DNA of 46,155 bases from Crocosphaera chwakensis CCY0110 (GTDB taxonomy: Bacteria > Cyanobacteriota > Cyanobacteriia > Cyanobacteriales > Microcystaceae): positions 1 to 46,155 of the forward strand of contig NZ_AAXW01000040.1 of assembly GCF_000169335.1 (NCBI RefSeq), read 5' to 3'. The notes under the pieces are model-generated. The model had not been told where the DNA came from. It did not search any database and worked only from the letters and a program-made list of their open reading frames with translations. Positions within the stretch are counted from its first letter, which is position 1. Every line of letters starts with the position of its first letter. Made by a program: the position numbers and the translations under genes. This document shows, one piece after another, positions 22,727 to 31,456 of the stretch.

Positions 22727-23881
22727 ATGGTTGATCAAATAAAAACAATAAAAACTATTTTAGAAGACGTAGAAAATGATAGAGAACTATCGGAAAGCGA
22801 TGCAGTTACACTCCTCTATCAAACTGATGAAAACATAATTAATCAAATTCGTCAAACTGCCGATAAACTCCGTCAAAAACAAGTAGGAAACACTGTCACT
22901 TATATTATTAACCGTAATATAAACTTTACCAACATTTGTGAGCAACATTGTAACTTTTGCGCCTTTCGACGAGATGCAGAAGATGAGGGAGCATTTTGGC
23001 TAAATATAGAACAAATTATCGAAAAAGCAACGGATGCGGTAAAAAAAGGGGCGACAGAAATTTGTATGCAGGGAGGTTTAAACCCCGAAGCTAAAATACA
23101 AGGTAGTTCTCTCCAATACTATCAACAATTAATTATTAATCTAAAAAAAGTATTTCCTAACCTCCATTTACACGCTTTTTCCCCACAAGAAATCCAATTT
23201 ATTGCTAGGGAAGACAACTTAAATTATACTGAGGTAATAATGGCTTTAAAAAAAGCTGGTTTAGGGTCAATACCAGGGACAGCAGCAGAAGTATTAGATG
23301 ATCAAGTTAGGCGAATTATTTGTCCTGAAAAAATCAACACTCAAACTTGGTTAGAGATTATTGGCTTAGCTCATTCCCTAGGATTATATACTACCAGTAC
23401 CCTGTTATCTGGACATATAGAAACCCCCGAACAACAGATACAACATTTAACTCATTTAAGAAACTTACAAAAAACAGCGATTCAAAAAAATTATCCAGCT
23501 AGAATAACAGAATTTATTATCTTACCTTTCGTGGGAAAGGATGCTCCTTTAGCCTTACGAAACCGTGTCAAACGAGATCAACCCAGTCTAAAAAATACCT
23601 TATTACTAACCGCAGTATCCCGACTTTTCTTAGGAAAATGGATACCTAACCATCAACCCAGTTGGGTAAAATTAGGCTTGAACGGTGCAACTGAAGCCTT
23701 GCAATGGGGTTGTAACGATATCGGCGGAACTCTTATGGAAGAACATATTACCACTATGGCAGGAGCAATGGGGGGAACTTGTATGGAAGTCGAAACCCTA
23801 CAACAAGCGATCGCTTCTTTAAACCGTCCCTATCAACAACGAAGCACCTTGTATGACAGTCTCCTAACTTCTAAGTCCTAA
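22727..23881 (+). CDS. cofH: Radical SAM FO synthase subunit 2 (CofH)
   Basis: The protein has 384 residues. The radical SAM cluster motif CxxxCxxC is C71, C75 and C78 (NICEQHCNFCAF). Further family signatures are EICMQGGLNPE, HAFSPQEI, GLGSIPGTAAEVLDD and TEFIILPFVG. CofH, with CofG, makes the 7,8-didemethyl-8-hydroxy-5-deazariboflavin chromophore (FO). In cyanobacteria FO serves 8-HDF-type DNA photolyases rather than F420-dependent methanogenesis. cofG is not adjacent; the next gene is ftsW, 110 bp downstream, on the same strand. The start is ATG 22727. Confidence 0.9.
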   Translation: MVDQIKTIKTILEDVENDRELSESDAVTLLYQTDENIINQIRQTADKLRQKQVGNTVTYIINRNINFTNICEQHCNFCAFRRDAEDEGAFWLNIEQIIEKATDAVKKGATEICMQGGLNPEAKIQGSSLQYYQQLIINLKKVFPNLHLHAFSPQEIQFIAREDNLNYTEVIMALKKAGLGSIPGTAAEVLDDQVRRIICPEKINTQTWLEIIGLAHSLGLYTTSTLLSGHIETPEQQIQHLTHLRNLQKTAIQKNYPARITEFIILPFVGKDAPLALRNRVKRDQPSLKNTLLLTAVSRLFLGKWIPNHQPSWVKLGLNGATEALQWGCNDIGGTLMEEHITTMAGAMGGTCMEVETLQQAIASLNRPYQQRSTLYDSLLTSKS

Positions 23882-23991
23882 TACCGAATTCATATGGGAA
23901 CTCTTAGCTATGTTTTCTCATCCTATAAAACTAGACTATTTACCCGACTAGGCTACGGAGTCATCTTCAATCTGAGAGTCAAAAACGATTA

Positions 23992-25152
23992 ATGTTAAGG
24001 TACTTTATCCCCATTCTCGATCCGACAGTAGAAGACTGGTCTAGAGAAGCCCGCTTTTTACGCTGGTTAACTTTTCTTTGGCTGTCTTTAGGGTTAATTG
24101 CCCTATTTTCTGCGTCTTATCCCGTTGCTTTAGCAGAAACTGGGAACGGTTGGTATTATGTTATCCGTCAAACCATTTGGATCTGGATCGGGTTACAAGG
24201 GTTTAACTTAATTGTGCGATCGCCTCTGCAATACCTGATCAAACTAACCCCTTGGTGCATTTTTCTTCTCTTAGGATTAATTTTATCAACCCTTGTTCCA
24301 GGGTTAGGCCACGAAGTTTATGGGGCCACCCGTTGGATTAAATTAGGCCCCGTTTTGATCCAACCCTCAGAACTGATGAAACCTTTTTTAGTGCTGCAAA
24401 GTGCTTACATTTTTGGTTTTTGGCATCGTCATCCTTGGCGAGTTAGACTGCAATGGGTGGGAATTTTTGGGGTAATTTTAGCTGCTATCTTATTACAACC
24501 GAATTTAAGTACAACTGCCTTATGTGGTATGAGTTTATGGTTAATTGCCTTAGCGTCGGGTATTCCCATGATGTATTTAACCACTACAGCATTAGGAGGT
24601 TTATTAACTGCCTTTGTCAGCATCAGCTTACGGGAATATCAGCGTAAACGGATCACAGCATTTCTCGATCCTTGGGCCGATCCGTTGGGGAATGGTTATC
24701 AGTTAGTACAAAGTTTAATGGCGGTGGGATCAGGGGGAACCTTTGGGGTGGGTTATGGTCAGTCTGTGCAAAAATTATTTTATCTTCCCATTCAATACAC
24801 CGATTTTATTTTCTCTGTATATGCTGAAGAATTTGGCTTTGTCGGTAGCATTCTTCTACTGTTATTATTATTTACTTATACAACCTTTGCTTTAAGGGTT
24901 GCGATTAACTGTCTTCACAGGGTGAAACGTTTAATTGCTATTGGCGTGATGGTGATGATGGTAGGCCAAGCATTATTAAACATTGGAGTTGCTACTGGGG
25001 CCTTACCCACGACGGGTTTACCCTTTCCTTTGTGGAGTTATGGGGGAAGTTCTACTTTAGCTAGTTTAACCTTAGCGGGCTTACTCATTCGAGTGGCTAG
25101 GGAAAGTAATGAAGCAGAAATCCTCCCCTTGAAAACAACAGTTAGCAGTTAA
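23992..25152 (+). CDS. ftsW: Cell-division peptidoglycan glycosyltransferase FtsW (SEDS family)
   Basis: The 386-residue protein has about nine to ten transmembrane helices. SEDS signatures are visible: GATRWIKLGPVLIQPSELMKP (broken here to the key pieces GATRWIKLG and QPSE), the conserved Asp-rich loop before LQPNLSTTAL, DPWADPLGNGYQLVQSLMAVGSGG, YTDFIFSVYAEEFGFVG and the terminal TGLPFPLWSYGGSS. It polymerises lipid II at the division septum with a partner PBP. The N-terminal DPTVEDWSREARFLRW is typical of cyanobacterial FtsW. The 3' end runs into a CAGTTA-type repeat (25139-25178). Confidence 0.9.
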   Translation: MLRYFIPILDPTVEDWSREARFLRWLTFLWLSLGLIALFSASYPVALAETGNGWYYVIRQTIWIWIGLQGFNLIVRSPLQYLIKLTPWCIFLLLGLILSTLVPGLGHEVYGATRWIKLGPVLIQPSELMKPFLVLQSAYIFGFWHRHPWRVRLQWVGIFGVILAAILLQPNLSTTALCGMSLWLIALASGIPMMYLTTTALGGLLTAFVSISLREYQRKRITAFLDPWADPLGNGYQLVQSLMAVGSGGTFGVGYGQSVQKLFYLPIQYTDFIFSVYAEEFGFVGSILLLLLLFTYTTFALRVAINCLHRVKRLIAIGVMVMMVGQALLNIGVATGALPTTGLPFPLWSYGGSSTLASLTLAGLLIRVARESNEAEILPLKTTVSS

Positions 25153-25178
25153 CAGTGATCAGTTACCAGTTATTACTG
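25139..25178. repeat. Short tandem CAGTTA-type repeat over the ftsW stop
   Basis: Degenerate units CAGTTA, GCAGTTAACAGTGATCAGTT and ACCAGTTATTACTG follow one another across the ftsW stop codon (25150-25152). Repeats of this kind are frequent in cyanobacterial intergenic DNA. They form the last codons of ftsW (TVSS) and its 3' flank. Confidence 0.55.
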
Positions 25179-25183
25179 AGTCA

Positions 25184-25366
25184 TTAAGGTGCATTTTCTG
25201 CTTGTTTTAGGATTAAGCTATTTGTTTGGTCTATATTGGTTTTTATGCCACTATTTTGCTTATTATTCATAATGTAAGTAAGACTAAAACTAAGTAAGCC
25301 TACTAAAATTAAATAGAATAAATAATGACATAAAATTGTCAGATAATTACTATGATGATCTAACAT
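25184..25366 (-). CDS. Small single-pass membrane protein
   Basis: ATG 25364-25366 follows a strong GAGGAGG at a spacing of about 9 nt, which argues for a real gene in spite of its 60 residues. The product has a soluble N-terminus rich in His and Asn (MLDHHSNYLTILCHYL), one transmembrane helix (FYLILVGLLSFSLTYIM) and a polar tail. No homology is recognised. It lies between ftsW (convergent) and the topoisomerase gene. Confidence 0.5.
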   Translation of the reverse strand: MLDHHSNYLTILCHYLFYLILVGLLSFSLTYIMNNKQNSGIKTNIDQTNSLILKQAENAP

Positions 25367-25518
25367 TGTCAATTACCTCCTCAAAAAAGTTAAGAAGACA
25401 CGATTGCTTACTACCATTATAAGTCTTTCGCTTCTCTAACTTTAGGGATAGTTTAAGATTTTTAATCAATTTCTCTGATGATCAAATCAGTTAGACCATT
25501 TCAAAGTTAAGTTTTTTC

Positions 25519-28035
25519 TTAAATTACATGGTCAATCACCTCTTGATTGGATAATTTAATTAAGCGATCGCCTTGACCATCTTTACTCCAAACTTTCACA
25601 TCCTTGGCTACTATATTAAAGGTTTTCTTTTGGTTGGTTAGCAAGGTAATATCCTTAGAATCTGTAGCCTTAATCATTACCAATAAACTATCCTGTTTAT
25701 TGGTAAATTGTAAGGCTTGTGTACCAATATCTCCTAGTTTTGTCATTCGTAACCCTGTTATATTTAATCGCTTACCATAGCCCAATTTTGACACTAATAA
25801 AACTATCTTATTTTCATCAAGAGTCACACAACTAACAATAGTTTCTCCATAGCGTGATTTTAATGCTTGATTTCCTTGAGCATTACGACCCATAATAGGA
25901 ATCACTTCATCAACAACAGGGAACCGTAAAACACGGCCACTGGACATTGCGATCGCAACTTCTTCCCCTTCTTTTGTGATAGAAACCGACTCTAAAGAAT
26001 CTTGCTCTTTAAGTTTAATTAACACTAACCCTCGATTAGTTAATCCTTCTAATTCTGATAATTGAACTCGTTTTATTTTTCCTTGATTTGTCAATAATAA
26101 TAAATCTTTATTGTCTGTAGTATCGGATAAGAAGAAAAGAGAAACAACTTTTTTACTATCCCGTTGCGCGGTTTTGGATAATAAGCTTAGCAATGGAATG
26201 GGTTGAATATCAATCGGGGGAACATCAGCCACATTGACAGGATAAGCTTTTCCGATATCGGTGATAACAATAAATTGCTCCCTTTCTTGGATAGCCTCGC
26301 TATAAATTGAAACATGATTATCAGGAACTTTAGTATCAGGTGATCGCCAGCAAATGGTTCCTTGATAAGTCATTTCTAAGATGGCATTTTTTGGGGGAGT
26401 TTGGGGAGTAAATAGGCTAAAAGGTCGAGTGGTTTTTTCTGTTTCTTTATCTGATGTTGCAGTCGTTAAGTTTTGACTATTATTTTGTTTTTTAGTGGTT
26501 TGTGCTGTTTTTGATGAACTCTTTTGAGGAGTCGGTTGCACGATACGAGTGCGTCTTTGATCCCCGTATTTACGTTTAAGCGATCGCAATTCTTTCTTTA
26601 AGACTTTTAAGAATTCAGGACGATTATTTAAAAGATTTTCTAACTCATTAATGCGCCCTGCTAACTCATCGTATTCGGCCTGCAATTTTTGTCGTTCTAA
26701 TCCTGTTAAACGACGCATCGGCATGGCTAAAATACCATTTGCTTGTGCTTCACTTAAATTCAATTCTTGTTGAAACTGCGCCTTAGCAGTAGTTCCATCG
26801 GCAGCATGACGCAAAATATCAATCATGCGGTCTAAATCTTCAAGGGCAATTAATAACCCTTCCAAAAGATGTAACCGATTACGACATTCTTCTAACTCAT
26901 AATTGTATTGACGGGTTAAGGTGTGTTCTCGGAATTTTAGAAATTCTTCTAATAATTGACGTAGGGATAACTGACGGGGTTGATTATCTACTAAAGCCAA
27001 CATAATTGCCCCAAAATTCTGTTGTAAGGCTGTTTTTTTGTACAATTCCCTAAGAACTGTTTTCGCTACAGCGTCCCGTTTTAACTCAATCACCACTCGC
27101 ATTCCGGTGCGATCGCTTTCGTCCCTAATATCAGCAATGCCATCTAATCTACCACCGTTGACTAAATCGGCAATTTTTTCGATCCAAGTGGATTTAGTGA
27201 CTTGATAGGGCAATTCTGTGACAATAATGGCTGTTCTTTCCTTACGGCGTTTTTTGCCCACATCCATGCGTTCAATTTTCACCACCCCACGCACTGGAAT
27301 AATGCCTTTTCCATGACGATAAGCGTCTTCTATGCCCTGAGTTTGGATAATTTCGCCTCCAGTGGGAAAATCAGGTCCAGGGATAATTTTCCATAACTTT
27401 TCGTCCGATAACTCAGGATTATCAATTAAGGCGATTAACCCATCCACCAATTCCCCTAAGTTATGGGGGGGAATATTAGTTGCCATTCCTACGGCAATTC
27501 CCGTACAACCATTGAGGAGTAAATTAGGGAGTTGCGCTGGCAAAACGACGGGTTCTTGTTGAGAATTATCAAAATTACTACTAAAATCAACGATTGCCTC
27601 GCTGATCTCTGTCAACATTGCTTGATCAGCAATAGGCGACAGTCTAGTTTCGGTGTAACGCATGGCCGCAGGGGGATCGTTATCCACCGATCCAAAATTA
27701 CCGTGTCCAGCTAACAAGGGATAACGACTTGAAAAATCCTGAACCATCCGTACTAAGGCATCATACACTGCCTGATCTCCGTGGGGGTGGTATTTACCCA
27801 ACACATCCCCCACCACACGGGCGCATTTACGAAACGGGCGATCGGGGGTTAACCCTAATTCGTGCATGGCGTAGAGAATACGACGATGAACGGGTTTGAG
27901 TCCATCTCTGACATCTGGCAAGGCTCGTCCCACAATCACACTCATGGCATACTCAAGATAGGAACGTTGCATCTCTGCGTGTAACGCTGTGGGAGTAATT
28001 TCACCAGTTCCTACGAGTTTTAACTGTTTTGCCAT
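25519..28035 (-). CDS. gyrA: Type II topoisomerase subunit A (GyrA/ParC family)
   Basis: The 838-residue protein has the breakage-reunion domain with catalytic Tyr127 (AAMRYTETRL) and the winged-helix region HPHGDQAVYD. A coiled-coil gate is at about 380-500. Residues 510-550 are a low-complexity linker rich in Gln, Ser, Thr and Lys. The C-terminal pinwheel domain occupies about 560-838. The canonical GyrA-box (QRRGGKG) of true gyrases is not visible in the first blade, so this may act as a ParC-like subunit, or as a second GyrA. The residue matching E. coli Ser83 is Gln88. Cyanobacteria often carry two A subunits. Start ATG 28035 follows AAGGAAAC. Confidence 0.9.
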   Translation of the reverse strand: MAKQLKLVGTGEITPTALHAEMQRSYLEYAMSVIVGRALPDVRDGLKPVHRRILYAMHELGLTPDRPFRKCARVVGDVLGKYHPHGDQAVYDALVRMVQDFSSRYPLLAGHGNFGSVDNDPPAAMRYTETRLSPIADQAMLTEISEAIVDFSSNFDNSQQEPVVLPAQLPNLLLNGCTGIAVGMATNIPPHNLGELVDGLIALIDNPELSDEKLWKIIPGPDFPTGGEIIQTQGIEDAYRHGKGIIPVRGVVKIERMDVGKKRRKERTAIIVTELPYQVTKSTWIEKIADLVNGGRLDGIADIRDESDRTGMRVVIELKRDAVAKTVLRELYKKTALQQNFGAIMLALVDNQPRQLSLRQLLEEFLKFREHTLTRQYNYELEECRNRLHLLEGLLIALEDLDRMIDILRHAADGTTAKAQFQQELNLSEAQANGILAMPMRRLTGLERQKLQAEYDELAGRINELENLLNNRPEFLKVLKKELRSLKRKYGDQRRTRIVQPTPQKSSSKTAQTTKKQNNSQNLTTATSDKETEKTTRPFSLFTPQTPPKNAILEMTYQGTICWRSPDTKVPDNHVSIYSEAIQEREQFIVITDIGKAYPVNVADVPPIDIQPIPLLSLLSKTAQRDSKKVVSLFFLSDTTDNKDLLLLTNQGKIKRVQLSELEGLTNRGLVLIKLKEQDSLESVSITKEGEEVAIAMSSGRVLRFPVVDEVIPIMGRNAQGNQALKSRYGETIVSCVTLDENKIVLLVSKLGYGKRLNITGLRMTKLGDIGTQALQFTNKQDSLLVMIKATDSKDITLLTNQKKTFNIVAKDVKVWSKDGQGDRLIKLSNQEVIDHVI

Positions 28036-28648
28036 AAGTTTCCTTTCCTATTGAATCAATCACATTATAGGGATGTCCCTTTATTTACCATACATCCCTT
28101 GCGTTTTTTGACAACTATTTTTAGGGTACATCCTCAATAGTATATTTGTAGCAGAACTTTTGTGGATAGTGGTATAAATCTTCCTTTTCTTCTATCTCTG
28201 CTGTATCTTGCCCATTTTCCCTAATTTAAAAACATTTGCTACTCAACTTAAACCTACGATAAGGGGAGTAATAAGCTAAAAGGATCATATTTATCAATTA
28301 TTACTGGTAATTTTACTCATGGAAAAGAGCCTTGATTAAAGTTAAGATAAACATCACAATATTATTTGAAGAAATGGCAAAATGTCAGTATAAATACAGA
28401 AGTTTTTATTATTGAAAGATAGTAAAATTAAATTACAGTATAGCTAAGATTAGTATCTTTGATGTTTTTCTATAAACTCATTCTATATACTAACTTTCAA
28501 GATTACTCAACTAGAAAAAATCATCCATTATTTGAAGTATAGAAATATTTCTTCAAATTTTTTTGATTGCCAATTACCAACCAATTTATAGTTAATTGCA
28601 ATTTCATCAATAGTTTACTTATTGTTATATGGGATTACAACTTTTATT
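28036..28648. other. 613-bp gene-free region between divergent genes
   Basis: This AT-rich intergenic region lies between the minus-strand topoisomerase gene and the plus-strand PatA-type regulator. It holds a candidate topoisomerase promoter with an overlapping inverted repeat (28069-28114). The remainder (about 28120-28640) shows no credible ORF, RNA gene or strong repeat to me and probably contains the promoter of the taxis genes. Confidence 0.5.
28069..28114 (-). promoter_or_regulatory. Candidate topoisomerase promoter overlapped by an inverted repeat
   Basis: On the minus strand TTGTCA (28109-28114) and TATGGT (28087-28092) are 16 bp apart. AGGGATGT (28069-28076) and its inverse complement ACATCCCT (28092-28099) flank the -10 region, which suggests an operator or supercoiling-sensitive element. 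This rests on pattern only. Confidence 0.35.
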
Positions 28649-29899
28649 ATGAATATCAAAAATTACCCAAAAGAATCCTCAGTTTTAGTTAAAGAATCAG
28701 CTAATTTTTCTCCTGTAGATATATTAGAAAAACTTTGCAATGCTAAAAAAACTGGATGTTTATTAGTATCTTCTAAATCAGTGAAATGGCAAATTTATGT
28801 TGCTCAAGGAAGATTAGTTTATGCTAACCATTCCCTCGATTCTTTTGAACGATTAGAAAGACATTTACGACGGTTAAGTTATACAGTATCTTCTTTAACA
28901 GCATCGGTACGAAATCAAGCGCGATTGAATTTTGAAAATGAAAAACAAGATAAAGATAATACACCCCTCGAATATCAAGCAATTAATTGGTTATTGAAAG
29001 AAAACTATTTAGAAGATCATCAAGCAGCTAACCTAGTAACATCCCTAAATAAAGAAGTCATTGAATTGTTTTTATTATTAACTGATGCTGACTATACATT
29101 TATCAAGAATACTGGTGTTTCCCTGGGGATAGTTAAGCTGGATCTTAAAAATGTGATAATTGAATGTCAACAAAGATTAAAATCCTGGCAAAGTTTGGCA
29201 CCTTTAATTACTTCCCCTGAACAAAGACCTTATTTTTTTACTAATAATCAAAAAACAAGTGGATTATCTTCTGAACAGACTAAAAAATTTAGTAAACTTT
29301 TAAGGGGATTTAATTTTAGACAATTAGCAGTTTTGACGGATAAAGATGAGATAACAATTGCTCAATATATTTATAAATTTATCCAAAGTAAAAACATCAT
29401 CATTCATGATCCTCAAACTCCTTTTGATCAACTTCCTCGGATCGTAGCGAAGACAGAAAATGCTCAGACAATCCCTAATAAGACTGTCAGAAACAATTAC
29501 GTTGGGAACCTTCAATATAATAGGAATGAAACTAAACAATATAAATTAGTCTGTGTCGATGACAGTCCTACTATTTTAAGTGAAATTAATCGTTTTCTTG
29601 ACAAGGAAGATTTACTTATACACGCCATTAATGATTCTAAAAAAGCCTTATTAGAAATAATTAGATTTAAACCTGATATTATTTTATTGGATGTGGGAAT
29701 GCCAGGAATTGATGGTTATCGTCTCTGCCAACTAATCAGAAATCATCACTTCTTTAAAACAACTCCTATTATTATGGTAACTGGGAACCGAGGTTTAGTA
29801 GATCGTGCCAAAGCCAGAGTTGCAGGAGCTTCAGATTACTTAACTAAACCCTTTACTCAATCAGACTTATTAAAAATGGTATTTCGTTATTTAAGCTAA
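28649..29899 (+). CDS. PatA/PixG-type response regulator (PATAN + REC)
   Basis: The start is ATG 28649; an upstream TTG at 28622 is in frame but has no ribosome site. The 416-residue protein has an N-terminal DUF4388/PATAN-type domain (about 15-270, with SPVDILEKLCNAKKTGCLLV and QIYVAQGRLVYANH) and a C-terminal receiver domain (about 295-414) with acidic pocket CVDDSP, phospho-Asp in IILLDVGMPGIDG and Lys in TKPF. This is the architecture of PatA, PixG and PilG, which control type IV pili-driven taxis and heterocyst pattern in cyanobacteria. It heads a row with a CheY-like and a CheW-like gene, as in pil/pix clusters. Confidence 0.85.
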   Translation: MNIKNYPKESSVLVKESANFSPVDILEKLCNAKKTGCLLVSSKSVKWQIYVAQGRLVYANHSLDSFERLERHLRRLSYTVSSLTASVRNQARLNFENEKQDKDNTPLEYQAINWLLKENYLEDHQAANLVTSLNKEVIELFLLLTDADYTFIKNTGVSLGIVKLDLKNVIIECQQRLKSWQSLAPLITSPEQRPYFFTNNQKTSGLSSEQTKKFSKLLRGFNFRQLAVLTDKDEITIAQYIYKFIQSKNIIIHDPQTPFDQLPRIVAKTENAQTIPNKTVRNNYVGNLQYNRNETKQYKLVCVDDSPTILSEINRFLDKEDLLIHAINDSKKALLEIIRFKPDIILLDVGMPGIDGYRLCQLIRNHHFFKTTPIIMVTGNRGLVDRAKARVAGASDYLTKPFTQSDLLKMVFRYLS

Positions 29900-30019
29900 A
29901 TTAAAATAACTACCCTTTTAAAATAACGGTGTCAATTTTTACGATAATTATGGGAACTCTAGGATTAGAAAAGTTTTTCAACTCATAAATTTACACGGTT
30001 TTTTTGAGGATATTTACCA

Positions 30020-30379
30020 ATGTCTAAAGTTTTAGTCATAGAAGATACAGCATCTGAGATGGAGTTAATCAGTAATTATCTGCGAGATAGTGGTTACACT
30101 GTGATAGCAACTACTGATCCTAAAGATGCCCTAGGAAAAATTAATCAACATAAACCCAATGTGATTATTACGGACTTAGTTATGCCTGGTATGAATGGCT
30201 TAGAATTATGTCGTAGTATTCGCAAAAACCCCGACACTCAAAATTTACCTATTGTAGTTTGTACCTCAAAAGATCAAGACTTAGATCGAATGTGGGCTAT
30301 GAAACAAGGGGCGGATGTTTATGTTACTAAACCCTTTAGTAAAGAACAATTAGTTCGGGCTATTAGATCCGTGGAATAA
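30020..30379 (+). CDS. CheY-like response regulator (PilH/PixH type)
   Basis: This is a 119-residue stand-alone receiver domain: acidic pair in VLVIEDTASE, phospho-Asp in NVIITDLVMPGMNGLEL (about residue 54), Thr in VVCTSKD and Lys in VTKPF. It lacks an output domain. In pil/pix clusters this gene encodes the second regulator, which interacts with the taxis kinase and the pilus motor ATPases. It starts at ATG 30020 with GAGGAT upstream, 120 bp after the PatA-type gene. Confidence 0.88.
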   Translation: MSKVLVIEDTASEMELISNYLRDSGYTVIATTDPKDALGKINQHKPNVIITDLVMPGMNGLELCRSIRKNPDTQNLPIVVCTSKDQDLDRMWAMKQGADVYVTKPFSKEQLVRAIRSVE

Positions 30380-30484
30380 TTTATCATCAATAATGAATAA
30401 TTAATAATTATTTGATTTTGAAAATTGTTAATTATTCATTTTAGCATTTTATATCATTTATTAATACAGTCTCCAAATATTCCT

Positions 30485-30967
30485 ATGATAGAAACTCAAA
30501 TCTTGTCTAATCAAAGAGCAGTTGGTGATCCTTATCTTCATCTACAGATTGATAGTCAAACTCAAATTTTATTACCTATGACAATGACAAAAGAAGTATT
30601 TATTATTCCTTCTAGTCGATTAACTATTATGCCTAATATGCCTTCATTTTTTTTAGGATTATTAAATCAACGTAGTCGTATTTTTTGGGTGGTGGATCTT
30701 GGAAAATTCCTCAATTTATCTTCACTTAAATTAGATAGTCAACAATATTCTATCGCTATTATTCATTCAGGAAAAAAAGCATTAGCATTAGCAGTAGAAA
30801 AGGTGATGGGAGTGACCCGTTTTTCTAAAGAAAGAATAGAATCGCCTTTTAATACCGTCCAATCAGATTTAATTCCTTATTTACAAGGTTGTATCCCTCA
30901 AGAAAAACAACTTTTTTTTATTTTAGACCCTGAAGCCATTTTGAATTCACCGATTCTCAGTCTATAA
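30485..30967 (+). CDS. CheW-like adaptor protein (PilI/PixI type)
   Basis: The likely start is ATG 30485 (MIETQILSNQ); an upstream in-frame extension to 30425 has no ribosome site. The 160-residue CheW domain shows EVFIIPSSRLTIMPNMPSFF, LGLLNQRSRIFWVVDLGKFL and ALAVEKVMGVTRF. CheW proteins link chemoreceptors to the CheA kinase. No receptor or CheA gene follows; a terminator and then a FabD-like gene come next. The partner genes must lie elsewhere. Confidence 0.82.
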   Translation: MIETQILSNQRAVGDPYLHLQIDSQTQILLPMTMTKEVFIIPSSRLTIMPNMPSFFLGLLNQRSRIFWVVDLGKFLNLSSLKLDSQQYSIAIIHSGKKALALAVEKVMGVTRFSKERIESPFNTVQSDLIPYLQGCIPQEKQLFFILDPEAILNSPILSL

Positions 30968-31456
30968 ACCTTCTATAAACCTTGCTAATTACCCCTAAAG
31001 AGGGGAAGAACTTCTCGAAAATTAACCAACACTCAGAGATGACTTCACGATACAACAACGGAGTGATCTTGGAGTGTTTTTTTATGATTCTTAAATTTAT
31101 TTGTAAGATACACAAGAAGTCGGTAAAACTAATTTTGCTGACGACTAAGTATATTCCTCATTACTGCAGTGGATTTAATTACCAGACAATCAAATTTTGT
31201 TAACTTTTTCTTAATATAGTTGTTTTGTTCTCTACGCAAATCCCTGTATTATTACGGAACTCACAGATTTTATCTGTAGTAAGAATTAGTAATTAATTGA
31301 AAAACAAGCACAACAACTTAGTAAAAATACTGATTTTTTTTGATTTCCTTAAATTAAAAAAAAAGTCAGTGAATATACGATGGCTCTTTAGAATTTTCAT
31401 ATTTACAATTAAGAAGAATCTAGGAATCAAAACTTTTTTTACAGAAATTTCACATC
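30968..31456 (+). other. 489-bp region between the CheW-like gene and the FabD-like gene
   Basis: It contains the terminator at 31028-31083 and AT-rich DNA. Short open frames at 30982-31203 and 31297-31632 look accidental: they overlap a terminator or the FabD gene and have Lys/Phe/Ile-rich translations. No RNA gene was recognised. Confidence 0.5.
31028..31083 (+). terminator. Terminator after the taxis genes
   Basis: AACACTC (31028-31034) pairs with GAGTGTT (31072-31078); inner segments GATGACT and AGTGATC add further pairing. A run of seven T follows (to 31083). It separates the CheW-like gene from the FabD-like gene. Confidence 0.65.

Noticed and set aside
30982..31203. 73-codon open frame after the CheW-like gene
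   Set aside because: It overlaps the terminator at 31028-31083, has no ribosome site and its composition looks random.
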